DNA from: Desulfobacula toluolica Tol2
Lineage (GTDB): Bacteria > Desulfobacterota > Desulfobacteria > Desulfobacterales > Desulfobacteraceae
Direction: 5' to 3'
DNA length: 64,000 nucleotides
Assembly: GCF_000307105.1 (NCBI RefSeq)
Contig: NC_018645.1
Span: 2,689,501-2,753,500, forward strand
In this document: positions 1 to 8,847 of the stretch, in pieces
Position numbering within the stretch: position 1 is the stretch's first letter
Layout of the letters: each line of letters opens with the position of its first letter
Notes under the pieces: model-generated
The model's database searches: none
Told to the model about the DNA's origin: nothing
The model's input: only the letters and a program-made list of their open reading frames with translations
Position numbers and translations under genes: made by a program

Positions 1-821
1 TTCAACCATGAAGCGTTAAGATCTTTAGCAAGTTTAACTGACAGATCGATAGCCTTCTGGGGCACCTTCCCCCATACCCCTATACCGCCATCGTCTATAT
101 TGACCTTCCACTGTTCTTCATAGGCCTGGTGACGCCAGTGGGCCTCTACAACCTTGTAATTGCCTGTGACTGTTTTTAAGTCCCTGTCGATATGGATAAA
201 TTTCTGTGCTATAAGGGGGGGAGAAAGAAACGGATAAAGCATTCTTTTTTGTTTAATCAGATAGTAATAAAAAATCCTCTTTTTCAGCAGTCTAAAAAAA
301 TAATTCAGTGAAAACCCGTTAACAAAATTAAATGTCGACAACTTATAAAAAGAAATTAATTCTTTTAAAGAGTTTACCCTATAAACAGAACCTCCACCGG
401 CACCATATCTATTTTTAATCACCATTGGATAACCGAGTTTTTTATCGGCTAATTTAACTGAATCCATTGAAAAAAGCGGATAAGTCTCGGGGATAGGGTA
501 TTGATTATGCTTTAAAAATAAATATTGTCTGTATTTGTCATTATAATAAGGAATAATCTTCGGGTCAGGGAACATACCAATATCCGGGTACATCGATTTG
601 ATATGTGTCAAATTATCATAAACATCCTGAAGTGCAAGTGGATAGCTGGAACTGTATTTAAAGGAAGGATAATAAATAACAAAGTCGATACTGCTGTAAT
701 CAAAATCAATCCATTCATTATCTGAAAAATCGAGTACAATACAATTTATCCCGTGATCCTCTAACGTACGCTTGAAGTCAGAAAACCGTTCCTGAGATTT
801 AAAAAGCACTGCTTTCTGCAT
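1..821 (-). CDS. ATP-grasp domain protein, partial (runs off the window)
   Basis: An open frame of 273 codons runs from an ATG at 821 off the left edge, so the C-terminus is missing. The first ~100 residues resemble a pre-ATP-grasp domain. They are followed by the ATP-grasp signature YPMVIKNRYGAGGGS (ATP-binding Lys and glycine-rich loop) and later LIAQKFIHIDRD, as in RimK/carbamoyl-phosphate-synthase-like ligases. Such enzymes join a carboxylate to an amine through an acyl phosphate. The start lies 3 nt after the stop of the upstream glycosyltransferase, so the gene is the distal member of the same EPS operon and probably modifies a sugar or a precursor. The substrate cannot be told. The fold assignment is good; the role is inferred from context. 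Confidence 0.8.
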   Translation of the reverse strand, partial: MQKAVLFKSQERFSDFKRTLEDHGINCIVLDFSDNEWIDFDYSSIDFVIYYPSFKYSSSYPLALQDVYDNLTHIKSMYPDIGMFPDPKIIPYYNDKYRQYLFLKHNQYPIPETYPLFSMDSVKLADKKLGYPMVIKNRYGAGGGSVYRVNSLKELISFYKLSTFNFVNGFSLNYFFRLLKKRIFYYYLIKQKRMLYPFLSPPLIAQKFIHIDRDLKTVTGNYKVVEAHWRHQAYEEQWKVNIDDGGIGVWGKVPQKAIDLSVKLAKDLNASWL

Positions 822-824
822 AAG

Positions 825-2051
825 CTATCCTTTCTTTTTTTGTTGATAATTATAGATTGCTTGTCTATACACAGCCTCCTGTTTCTCTTCGATTTTTTCC
901 CAGTCATACGTCCGGGCCAGGTCACGTGCATTCTTCTGCAGGAGCTCTCTTTGTTTCGGATTATTCAGCAAATGAACTACCCTGTCGGCAAAATCCTCCG
1001 GCGTATCTCCTATGAAAATATCCTTTCCATCCGTAACATTCAATCCCTCACATCCAACTCTGGTCGAAACTATGGCTTTTCCCATTGCCATCGAGTCCAG
1101 TATCTTCAACCGGGTTCCGCTGCCGATTCTGATGGGAACCATCAACACCATGGCCTCATCCAGATAAGGACGGATATCGTTTACAAAACCCGTTGTTTTA
1201 ATGTTTTTGTCCTTTTTTTCCGCTTCAGTTATTTCTGTCGGTGGAGATGTTCCAACGAATATAATGCGGACATCCGGGCATTTCATTTTCAGTACTGGAT
1301 ATATATCTCGCATAAAATACAACACCGCATCCAGATTTGTGTGGACATCCATGTGGCCGATCCAGAGAACCGATTTTTCAATTTTGTTTCGCCCTAATGG
1401 TTTAAAAAAATTTGTATCCGTGCCGTTTGGCACCACAACTATTTTGTTCTCCCCCCCCATTGCTTGTAAAATGTTACGGTCAATCTCGGAAACAGCAACG
1501 CAACAGTCAAATTTTCGCATTGCAATGCGCTCAAATGCTTTTAATTTAATATATTGTATTCCGAGATAAATTTTCTTTAATATATTTTTTTCATTTTGAC
1601 ACCACCTGAAAAGCCGAAGGGATTCGACATTATGGTTGACCAATATCTTGGGTATATCACTGAATTCTTGTTCATATGCAGTCAATGGCAGCATATCCAC
1701 ATGCACCAGGTCTATAGTTCCCTTTTTTAATATCTCCTGTATCTTACGCCGCATCAACGGGAAATCGTATTTTTGTGCAACAAAAGGCTTTAAAGAAAAA
1801 AGGTTTTTTATAAGGGCAGAAACAAGTTTGAACCTTGATGCATCTGCCGGGATTCTATACGGGTAAACTGCTTTACATATGGATTTGAGATGGTCTATAT
1901 TTTCCGACTTCAACTCTTCATCAAGTTGGATATGCGTAACAAGTGTTACATTGTGCCTTTTGGCCACCCCCCTCATAATATGATAGGTTCTCAAACTGTG
2001 CCCACTAATCAATGGGTATGGGCTTCTTGTTGAAAGAAATAAAACATTCAT
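825..2051 (-). CDS. GT4-family glycosyltransferase, exosortase-locus type
   Basis: 408 aa. The N-terminus MNVLFLSTRSPYPLISGHSL has the Rossmann-like start of GT-B glycosyltransferases found in PEP-CTERM/exosortase loci (sugar transferase, TIGR03087-like). The C-terminal half has the GT4 nucleotide-sugar region: VVVPNGTDTNFF, then SGTRLKILDSMAMGKAIVS, which occupies the E-x7-E region. It should add a sugar from a nucleotide donor to the growing lipid-linked repeat unit on the cytoplasmic face. An AAGG ribosome-binding site precedes the ATG. It is 15 nt from the upstream ligase gene and 3 nt from the downstream ATP-grasp gene, so they are probably co-transcribed. Donor and acceptor are unknown. 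Confidence 0.88.
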   Translation of the reverse strand: MNVLFLSTRSPYPLISGHSLRTYHIMRGVAKRHNVTLVTHIQLDEELKSENIDHLKSICKAVYPYRIPADASRFKLVSALIKNLFSLKPFVAQKYDFPLMRRKIQEILKKGTIDLVHVDMLPLTAYEQEFSDIPKILVNHNVESLRLFRWCQNEKNILKKIYLGIQYIKLKAFERIAMRKFDCCVAVSEIDRNILQAMGGENKIVVVPNGTDTNFFKPLGRNKIEKSVLWIGHMDVHTNLDAVLYFMRDIYPVLKMKCPDVRIIFVGTSPPTEITEAEKKDKNIKTTGFVNDIRPYLDEAMVLMVPIRIGSGTRLKILDSMAMGKAIVSTRVGCEGLNVTDGKDIFIGDTPEDFADRVVHLLNNPKQRELLQKNARDLARTYDWEKIEEKQEAVYRQAIYNYQQKKKG

Positions 2052-2066
2052 TATTGGCCTTCTTTT

Positions 2067-3431
2067 TTAACTCTGTCTTTTAACCATTAATTGCGAACTT
2101 AAATGTGCAACAATTCCCATAAAAACCCAATAAATCAGCATAAGATTGTAATACAACGATTGATCGCCGGTAATGCTTCCGACAAGATGGACACTCACAC
2201 ATAAAAAAAAGCCTAGTCCTATCCCTTTATAAAGACTGTTTTCAGCATACAGGTATAGTATAAATCCCTGCCGTAAAATGACGAATATAAATATGATAAA
2301 AACCAACATCCCCATTAATCCCTGCTCAGCTAATATTTTCATATACAAACTATGGGTGATCATCCCCTCAACATGCCGAAACGTATCAAACCCGATACCG
2401 ATGAACAAATGATCTTTAAAATATATCTTCGCCTTGTCCCACAACTCTTTTCTGCCTACCGTATCAACGCTGACGCCTCCAATCCCGATAGCATTTGATG
2501 TCACACTCTCTTCAATTACGGTAGCCTTTCCCAAAAATGTGCTGTCGATTCTTTCAACGACCGAATTAGGCAAAATATAGCTGTATCCTATAATCAAAAC
2601 AACCAGCAGTAAAAGTAATTTTCGATCTTTTATCATTCCGAGCAAAAAGAGACCTGCGATCATACAGATATATGCAGCTCTCGAGTAAGAAAATAGGATA
2701 GGATATAGATTGCATGCAGAGACGAATAATATAAGCCACTTGATTTTTTTATCCTGCATAAAATAAGAAATACCAATTAAAAGAAATGTGTACATGGAAT
2801 AGAAAACACCTAATTCATTTGGTCCCAGGAAACTAAAAGGCCCTGATATTCTGATATCATTACTGTAATGCTCTGCTTTTATCCATCTGAAGGTGCTGTA
2901 GAAATTAAAGTCCATGGCCAGCATGGCCAGGCAAATGCAAACAATTAACAACTTAATATTTTTTTCATCTCTCAGGTTGTTCATCGTTATAAAATACATG
3001 AGCGGTAGAATCATGTAATTCTTCCATGCCATCAGCCGTGTAAGGTTGATATCAGCCGGCAACGCCATGAAAGTGTAGCCCCTGATCAGGTTTACGACAC
3101 TGTAAATCACTATTAAAAAAACAGCCGCGTTAACCGGTGATCTTTCAATAATCCCCCGTCGCTCTCTTGCTACATTTACAAACCAGCCGAAAACCATTGC
3201 TATCAACATCCAATCCGCCATGTTATTGCCACCGGGAAATTCAGATATTTTTTGCATTACAGCAATAATAGGTACAAAAGTAACAAAAAAAAATATTCCA
3301 ATCTCAATTCGAGCGATACTAAACAGCATTACAGGAAATGAGAAAATGTAAGTAATGAGTGGAGCGAAAAAAGTCAGCATAATATTATATTTGAAAAATT
3401 TAATATTAAAAAAAGCTTCTGCATTGTTCAC
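2067..3431 (-). CDS. O-antigen ligase / polymerase-like membrane protein (Wzy_C)
   Basis: 454 aa with about 11-12 hydrophobic segments. The large periplasmic loop near residues 300-360 ends in HSLYMKILAEQGLMGMLVF, the conserved block of the Wzy_C / WaaL family. In exosortase loci such proteins are annotated as putative O-glycosylation ligases or polymerases; they transfer or polymerise lipid-linked glycans in the periplasm. The frame opens with a GTG directly after the TAG of the rhodanese gene, giving tight coupling; an ATG 17 codons further in (3380) is the alternative. Whether it is the EPS polymerase or a protein O-glycosylation ligase cannot be decided from the sequence. Confidence 0.85.
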   Translation of the reverse strand: MNNAEAFFNIKFFKYNIMLTFFAPLITYIFSFPVMLFSIARIEIGIFFFVTFVPIIAVMQKISEFPGGNNMADWMLIAMVFGWFVNVARERRGIIERSPVNAAVFLIVIYSVVNLIRGYTFMALPADINLTRLMAWKNYMILPLMYFITMNNLRDEKNIKLLIVCICLAMLAMDFNFYSTFRWIKAEHYSNDIRISGPFSFLGPNELGVFYSMYTFLLIGISYFMQDKKIKWLILFVSACNLYPILFSYSRAAYICMIAGLFLLGMIKDRKLLLLLVVLIIGYSYILPNSVVERIDSTFLGKATVIEESVTSNAIGIGGVSVDTVGRKELWDKAKIYFKDHLFIGIGFDTFRHVEGMITHSLYMKILAEQGLMGMLVFIIFIFVILRQGFILYLYAENSLYKGIGLGFFLCVSVHLVGSITGDQSLYYNLMLIYWVFMGIVAHLSSQLMVKRQS

Positions 3432-3902
3432 CTATTTATTTTTACCGGTTATAATTTTCCCCTCCCAAACAACTGGGAACCCGACCTTGGTCATCGCTTT
3501 CCAACCGCCGTCAACAAGGCATGTCCGCCTGTAACCTTTTTTTATTAATCTCAGCGCAACACTTGCGCTTGTTCCTTCATTTGCTCAGTCACAGTATACA
3601 ATAATCTTTTTGTTTTTCGATATCGGCAATTTTGCCATAGAAATACGATCAAGATCTTTTTTCCCATCCCCCGGCAAATTGATTGAGCCTAAAATATGGT
3701 ATTTTTTATATGTTCTTTTATTCATAGCATCGGCAATTATTACCTTACCACTTTTATACATGAGAAGAGCCATTTCCGCACTAATTCTAGGAACTTTTGA
3801 CAATAAGTATTGCATTCTTTTATCCTTATCGCTGTCCGCTTCCAAAAAATTTGGAAAGATTAAGCACATAAGGAATAAGGGTATAAAAAAAATTTTAACC
3901 AT
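3432..3902 (-). CDS. periplasmic rhodanese-like selenoprotein (in-frame TGA as Sec106)
   Basis: Read with TGA 3585-3587 as selenocysteine, this is a complete 156-aa protein ending at TAG 3432-3434. The ATG at 3902 overlaps the region of the deacetylase stop (TAA 3895-3897) and has the Shine-Dalgarno GAGGTG just upstream. Residues 1-22 form a signal peptide (MVKIFFIPLFLMCLIFPNFL). The rhodanese fold follows: RISAEMALLMYKSGKVIIAD, then the active-site strand IVYCD-U-ANEGTSASVA, then KKGYRRTCLVDGGWKAM, which is the usual end of the domain. Counting back from the conserved Gly-Tyr, the TGA falls exactly where GlpE-type enzymes have the catalytic Cys; relatives read YCxCPNEATSA. A SECIS-like hairpin follows. 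It likely acts in periplasmic sulfur or selenium transfer or redox. A conventional call would stop at 3585 and lose the last third, including the catalytic site. The alternative is a nonsense-mutated pseudogene, but the undamaged downstream frame argues against that. Confidence 0.82.
3553..3587 (-). promoter_or_regulatory. putative bacterial SECIS element downstream of Sec UGA
   Basis: On the minus strand the UGA at 3587-3585 is followed by 22 nt and then the loop of a perfect 7-bp hairpin: AGCGCAA (3569-3563), loop GUG (3562-3560), UUGCGCU (3559-3553). Bacterial SECIS elements lie inside the reading frame with the apical loop about 16-37 nt after UGA and a G among the first loop positions, so distance, loop size and loop base all fit. 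The element codes for part of the rhodanese helix, so the stem also has to satisfy protein constraints. SelB binding is inferred. Confidence 0.72.
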
Positions 3903-4929
3903 GAACACCTCTGTGTACTTTTTTAAAAACAATTTTAGCCAATTCCCCAGCAAACATAAACAATGGCCCAGTTATGTGAACTCTTGGCAGATCGTATGGA
4001 CTGGTATTTCCATTTACTATACCAAAATTAGTTGTAAGCACGCTTCTAAAATTTTCGTTTCTGCAAAACACCCTGAGTTCCTCTGTAAAATCTCCTGGCT
4101 GACCATTTGGTATGGCAAAGTGATTTACTTTGTTTTTTATAAATTTTTCTATCTCTTTTCTGGACAAGTAAATTTCAGCTTTTGCTTCTTTTGTTTTCAT
4201 TTTACTCAACGTCGGGTGAGTCATGGTATGGGCACCAAAAGTAATTCCATTTTCGCTCATTTCAACAATTTCAGACCAGTTTAACATCATTCTTTCGTGG
4301 CATTTTGTTCCATCGTTATTGCCCAAATACTGTATTAAACGGTTCAAATATTCCAGTTTCAAATTATGATCAAGATAGAGCAGTTTCAAATAAATCTTGT
4401 GAAGAATAGATAACCTGCTTGCTGTATCTGAAATGTTAATGATATTATTGCCGAATAATTCCGGAAAAAAGAGTCGCTTTTGATTTGTTTTTTCAAGGGC
4501 CATACCCAACTCATCCACCCATGGAGCTTTTGAGGTACCGATCAAACCAGAAGTTAAAAATATCGTGGCAGGGATATCAAGTTCTTTTAATATCGGATAA
4601 GCAAAATCATAATTATCCTTGAATCCGTCATCGATAGTGATGACGATTGTCGTTTTTTGAAACCGTTCCTTTTTTCTCACTTTTTCAACAAGATTATCCA
4701 AAGATATAACATCATACCATCTGTTTATATAGTGCATCTGTTTTCGAAAAAATTCGCTATCCAGCTTGTGAAGAATTGAATTGTTCTTCTTATCGGCAAA
4801 CCTATGATAAAATAAAACAACACATTTATTTTGTTTATTGAAAAAGAGCAGCCATAACTTAAGGAAACCGGAGTAATAGATTACAAAATAAAAAATTGTT
4901 TTAACCGCTTTTTTAAACTTTATTTTCAC
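3895..4929 (-). CDS. polysaccharide deacetylase family protein (NodB-like)
   Basis: 344 aa. The NodB homology domain shows motif 1 as TIDDGFKDNYDFAYPILKEL (catalytic Asp pair) and motif 2 as FGAHTMTHPTLSKM (zinc-binding His residues). The later strand NHFAIPNGQPGDF is in the usual position. An N-terminal hydrophobic stretch suggests membrane attachment. The family removes N- or O-acetyl groups from sugars. The frame begins with GTG inside the last codons of the flippase gene (17-nt overlap), pointing to translational coupling. The stop codon sits just upstream of the rhodanese ATG. This is one of four deacetylases in the locus; the substrate glycan is unknown. Confidence 0.88.
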   Translation of the reverse strand: MKIKFKKAVKTIFYFVIYYSGFLKLWLLFFNKQNKCVVLFYHRFADKKNNSILHKLDSEFFRKQMHYINRWYDVISLDNLVEKVRKKERFQKTTIVITIDDGFKDNYDFAYPILKELDIPATIFLTSGLIGTSKAPWVDELGMALEKTNQKRLFFPELFGNNIINISDTASRLSILHKIYLKLLYLDHNLKLEYLNRLIQYLGNNDGTKCHERMMLNWSEIVEMSENGITFGAHTMTHPTLSKMKTKEAKAEIYLSRKEIEKFIKNKVNHFAIPNGQPGDFTEELRVFCRNENFRSVLTTNFGIVNGNTSPYDLPRVHITGPLFMFAGELAKIVFKKVHRGVHG

Positions 4930-6391
4930 TCTTAAAAATGCCCATCTTTCTGATAGAAATAATTTTTAATCTGAGTTCTGCATCCAAGCAGACAACCAAA
5001 AAAAAATATATTGTCGCGCCCAAAAATATTTTACTGACAAAATCTACCAAAACAGTGCCAGTACTAATATTGTTAATTGCCAAAAACATCATACCTGCTG
5101 AAAAAGTGTACATCACCAACCGCTTATACTCCAACGGAAAACTAAATTCCCTCATGGACAGGAAGGTTAATACCAGCGTATAACAAATGTAAGATATCAA
5201 GGTTGCCTGGGCTGCACCAACAATTCCGTTCTTTGGAATTAAAAACAAGTTAAGAAATACATTCAGCGCGCACGTCCCCCCCATGACATAAGTCAGTAAA
5301 TGTGTCTTTTTCTTAATAAAAAGCCCTGAGTTTAAAATAATCGTACAAGCGTATATTGCCTGGCCCGTTACTACATAAGGCAGTACGGGATAGGCCTCAA
5401 TATATTTTGATGAGGCCAGCAGTCTTATTAAATCTTTGCCAACGGCAATAAACCCGAAGACCACAGGCACTATTATAAGCGAAAAATATGTAAACAATTT
5501 CGTAAAAAATACTCGCGTCTCTTCCTCTCCCTTATTCACCAAAATTTTCATATAAATGGGAGTCATTGCATAATTAATAGGATATATGATCGCATCGGTT
5601 AGATGCGTTGCCAAATTATATCCGGCCGTATACAATCCAAGCATGTTAGATCCGATATATATCTGTATTAAATACCTGTCGATGTAGTTCAGGATCAGGT
5701 GTCCCAATTCAGCCCAAACAATCGGAAATCCAAAACTTATGGCATTTCTCAACACACCATATGAAAAGAATGATTGCTTGATTCTTATATGTCTGCGCAA
5801 ATAGATTAAGAGAATCAATAAAATTAATAGCCAGACAGCCGCCTGGCCCAGATAAAACCCGTACAGGCCGTTGTACATATAGAGTGTGAGGAAAATGCCG
5901 AGTCCAATGGCACCATATCTTCGAACCGTTACAATAATATTATATGATTTTGTTCTCTGCTCCGCTCTCAAAAAACTTTTCAGCGTATCTGTCGCAGCGC
6001 CAACTAATACCAATAAAGGAAACAACCAGATTAATCCGGACAAGCTATTGTCGACAAACTTCGCGAAAAAATAATCCCAGGAAATGCCGAAACCCAATGA
6101 TACCGTTGCGGCAAATATCAATACCCCAAAAAAATTGGTTGTATAAAAAAGGGCTTTTTGATCGACAGCTTTATACTCTTGGTAAAAACGGACAATTGAA
6201 TTCGGAATGCCAAGTTTGGCGATGGCAATGGCAAAAAAAAGAGTTGTATTGATCAGCCCGAAAACACCATACTCTGTAACTGAAAAAATCCTTGTTAAAA
6301 TGGGGAAAGAAATAAGCCCTGCAGCCATCATAAATATGTGCCCACCCAAGTAATGAGATGCTTGTCTTATTAACGATCTGATTTCTATCAA
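4913..6391 (-). CDS. Wzx-type polysaccharide flippase (MOP superfamily)
   Basis: 492 aa, almost entirely made of 12-14 hydrophobic helices. The N-terminal pattern (SHYLGGHIFMMAAGLISFPI, then TRIFSVTEYGVFGL) is characteristic of the polysaccharide biosynthesis / MVF-like family. It should flip the undecaprenyl-linked EPS repeat unit to the periplasm. The start is a TTG with an AGGA Shine-Dalgarno 7 nt upstream; no ATG lies nearby. It overlaps the deacetylase by 17 nt and follows the aminotransferase-like gene after 2 nt. It is the only flippase seen in the locus, consistent with a Wzx/Wzy-type pathway. Confidence 0.9.
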   Translation of the reverse strand: MIEIRSLIRQASHYLGGHIFMMAAGLISFPILTRIFSVTEYGVFGLINTTLFFAIAIAKLGIPNSIVRFYQEYKAVDQKALFYTTNFFGVLIFAATVSLGFGISWDYFFAKFVDNSLSGLIWLFPLLVLVGAATDTLKSFLRAEQRTKSYNIIVTVRRYGAIGLGIFLTLYMYNGLYGFYLGQAAVWLLILLILLIYLRRHIRIKQSFFSYGVLRNAISFGFPIVWAELGHLILNYIDRYLIQIYIGSNMLGLYTAGYNLATHLTDAIIYPINYAMTPIYMKILVNKGEEETRVFFTKLFTYFSLIIVPVVFGFIAVGKDLIRLLASSKYIEAYPVLPYVVTGQAIYACTIILNSGLFIKKKTHLLTYVMGGTCALNVFLNLFLIPKNGIVGAAQATLISYICYTLVLTFLSMREFSFPLEYKRLVMYTFSAGMMFLAINNISTGTVLVDFVSKIFLGATIYFFLVVCLDAELRLKIISIRKMGIFKSENKV

Positions 6392-6393
6392 GT

Positions 6394-7587
6394 TTAAATC
6401 CTACCCCAAATGTTATCGAATGCTTCTATCATTTTTTCTATATGGATAGGTTCGATATTCTGATGTATCGGAAACCCCAAAAGGTTGTTTTTTAAAAATT
6501 TTGCATCAGGGAAGTCTTCCCAGGTTACTTTGGGATGGAAACGATCCCACCAGGGATGGGAAACGATCCCTTTTTCTTTCAGTGCCTTATACACCAGTTT
6601 CCTTTTATTCTCTTTCTCCAGAATTATCGGGAAAAGCAGGGGGCATTCCCCAGGCTTTAATCTGCCGAATAGCTTGACACTCAAGTTTTTGTTCTGAAAA
6701 TATTCATACATTAAATTATAATTTCGCACCCTGGTCTTTATAATTTCATTGTAGTCTATTGTTTTAATAATGGATCGGGATTTTTCTGAAATTCCCCACT
6801 GTTCAATCTCCTCGATATATTCATATGTATCTGACCTCGCAAGCCATAACGCATTGGGCATTAAATATCTTCTTACACCTGCCAAACCTTTCCTAAATCC
6901 ATTTAGAATGACTAAGCAGGAGGACAGTGCCGCCTGCTCAGCCCATTGTTTACAGCGCGATTTCTGCTCAATAGGTTTTTGCAGTATCAAGTCAGCTGTC
7001 ATCAAAAAAGTTGAAAGTTTATCAGGCTCTCTTCTGGTAGCAATTCTATTATTATTGTTTTTTTTTTGTGTTATTAAACAGCCTCCATTTGGTATGGGGA
7101 TACTTTTCAAAAGGCTGAAAAACGCGGCATCTCCAAAAGTGCCCAGTGGTTTGTTTCCATGTCTGCTCATAAATGCGTGTGAGCAGTCTTCAATTAACGC
7201 CACTTTCTTTTCTTCACATATTTTTTTTAGTGCCCCGATTGGTTGTGCCATGCCAAAATAATGGATTGCTAAAACGGCTGAGACATTTCGACCGATTGAT
7301 CGTTCAATGAATGCTAAGTCTGGGTTAAGATTTCTGTCAACGTTGTAAAATATCGGTATGATGCCATGATGATAAATCGGCTCCAGTTCAATGCCACAAA
7401 TGTATGCCGGCACAAGTATTTTTTTACCCGGTTTTATATTAAGTGATTTTAAAGCCCCGGCAAAAGCATATCGCCCGGAATAATAATATTCACATCTCCT
7501 TTGATCCAGCGGAAAAATCAGTTTAGGCTTTTTTGTTACTTTAATGTAGTCCCCGTATTTGGGTTTTCCGCTTATTTTTTTAATCAT
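6394..7587 (-). CDS. DegT/DnrJ/EryC1/StrS-type PLP aminotransferase-like protein
   Basis: 397 aa. The fold-type I features of sugar aminotransferases are present: the PLP-contacting region LIEDCSHAF (Asp near residue 134), then FGDAAFFSLLKSIPIPNGG with the Schiff-base Lys at about residue 161. The C-terminal half lacks the usual substrate-loop wording, so the acceptor could be an unusual ketosugar or the enzyme may be divergent. It probably makes an amino sugar for the EPS repeat unit, which could then be N-acylated by the neighbouring acetyltransferases. It is spaced 2 nt from the flippase gene downstream and 17 nt from the acetyltransferase-like gene upstream. Confidence 0.82.
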   Translation of the reverse strand: MIKKISGKPKYGDYIKVTKKPKLIFPLDQRRCEYYYSGRYAFAGALKSLNIKPGKKILVPAYICGIELEPIYHHGIIPIFYNVDRNLNPDLAFIERSIGRNVSAVLAIHYFGMAQPIGALKKICEEKKVALIEDCSHAFMSRHGNKPLGTFGDAAFFSLLKSIPIPNGGCLITQKKNNNNRIATRREPDKLSTFLMTADLILQKPIEQKSRCKQWAEQAALSSCLVILNGFRKGLAGVRRYLMPNALWLARSDTYEYIEEIEQWGISEKSRSIIKTIDYNEIIKTRVRNYNLMYEYFQNKNLSVKLFGRLKPGECPLLFPIILEKENKRKLVYKALKEKGIVSHPWWDRFHPKVTWEDFPDAKFLKNNLLGFPIHQNIEPIHIEKMIEAFDNIWGRI

Positions 7588-7604
7588 TATTCTGGCTCTG
7601 GTAG

Positions 7605-8762
7605 TTATGTATGATGAGGTTGCTTTCCCGAACGGTTATTTATAAATTTATAAATTATTCCATATAAGTTTTTGTTTCTCTTAATTGCCGGCCATATTTT
7701 AAGATCACAAATTGACGCTATCCTTCCCTTTAAGCTATTGTTATAAATAATTAGCCCTCTTCTCTCTCTTCTATTTTCCATCCATCTTTTTTTGTATGCA
7801 TCATCTCCACGAAGAAAGTCTATTTCCACGACTTTATCTGTATCCAGAACATATTTTATCATCTCGGTTAACCAAATTCCACCCACACCCAGACTGAGAA
7901 ATTCTTTATCGTACGCTGTTTTTTCAAAACAGGCGACCTTATTGTGAACAATTGCAAACCCAGCGGCAACAGGTTTATCCTCTATCATTACAATCCCCAG
8001 TCTCAACAGACCTTTTCGGGCAAAACCATTCATCAAATCAATATAAAAATGCGGTCCTACACTCTCATTTTTTTTCCAGCTTTTACTATAAACATCAAAA
8101 TAAATATTAATATACTCTTCGATCCCATCAGGGTGTTTAACCATGATAAATTGCATTTCACCCTTTTTTCGCGTTTTCTTATAATTTTTTTTTATACTAG
8201 CCCGCAAGTTTCTTGAACGATTTTTGAAAAATATGTCACTCGATATTGCTTTTCCCCTTGAATACCAATTACCAAAACATGAATATGGTTTTGTTTTATA
8301 CCTGCGATTTGATACTATCCATTCATTTATCGCTTTATATAAATCATGCTCCTCAGGAATTGCATCAAAATCCATGATATCCCATTTGATATTTTTAGCT
8401 ATATAATTAAAAAACCGGGCTACGAATTCTTTCCGCTCGGATAGGTCTTTACTTTTAAAAAGGAATAATTTAACAGGTGAATATACATTTCCTATGATTT
8501 GCAGTTTAACGACATTAATCCCCTTATATCTCTCTTTTTTGATAATTAGAGGGGCAATCCCTTGAATTTTATTGCCTTTATAAATTAAAAAAAAATGAAC
8601 TTGATTTTTTTTCTTAAAATGCTTCAACCATAACACAAACCAATCAAAATCAAGATATGGTTGATATGAATCTTGCAACAACGCAAGTGAATCAACTTCA
8701 ACTTTAAAATTTGCTAATTCTTCAAGACTTGTTACATCTTTTATTTTCCAATTATTTTTCAT
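7605..8762 (-). CDS. FemAB/BioF2-like GNAT acetyltransferase (Acetyltransf_6)
   Basis: 385 aa from the ATG at 8762; an in-frame TTG 27 nt earlier is less likely. The opening region LLQDSYQPYLDFDWFVLWLK and the C-terminal block GVGGIWLTEMIKYVLD, then VVEIDFLRGDDAYKKRW, match the GNAT-like family of cellulose/EPS-locus acyltransferases (PF13480 type). It is clearly paralogous to the product of 14559-15725, which shares FDWFxxWxKHF, xPEE and RGDxxYKK. It probably acylates an amino sugar or transfers an aminoacyl group; the exact reaction is unknown. Confidence 0.8.
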   Translation of the reverse strand: MKNNWKIKDVTSLEELANFKVEVDSLALLQDSYQPYLDFDWFVLWLKHFKKKNQVHFFLIYKGNKIQGIAPLIIKKERYKGINVVKLQIIGNVYSPVKLFLFKSKDLSERKEFVARFFNYIAKNIKWDIMDFDAIPEEHDLYKAINEWIVSNRRYKTKPYSCFGNWYSRGKAISSDIFFKNRSRNLRASIKKNYKKTRKKGEMQFIMVKHPDGIEEYINIYFDVYSKSWKKNESVGPHFYIDLMNGFARKGLLRLGIVMIEDKPVAAGFAIVHNKVACFEKTAYDKEFLSLGVGGIWLTEMIKYVLDTDKVVEIDFLRGDDAYKKRWMENRRERRGLIIYNNSLKGRIASICDLKIWPAIKRNKNLYGIIYKFINNRSGKQPHHT

Positions 8763-8847
8763 GGTAACAATCACCAGTGTCCGACTCAACTTTGTTAAAA
8801 AGCATATAACATTTGGTTGACTACAAACAACATCATTAGCATAATTC

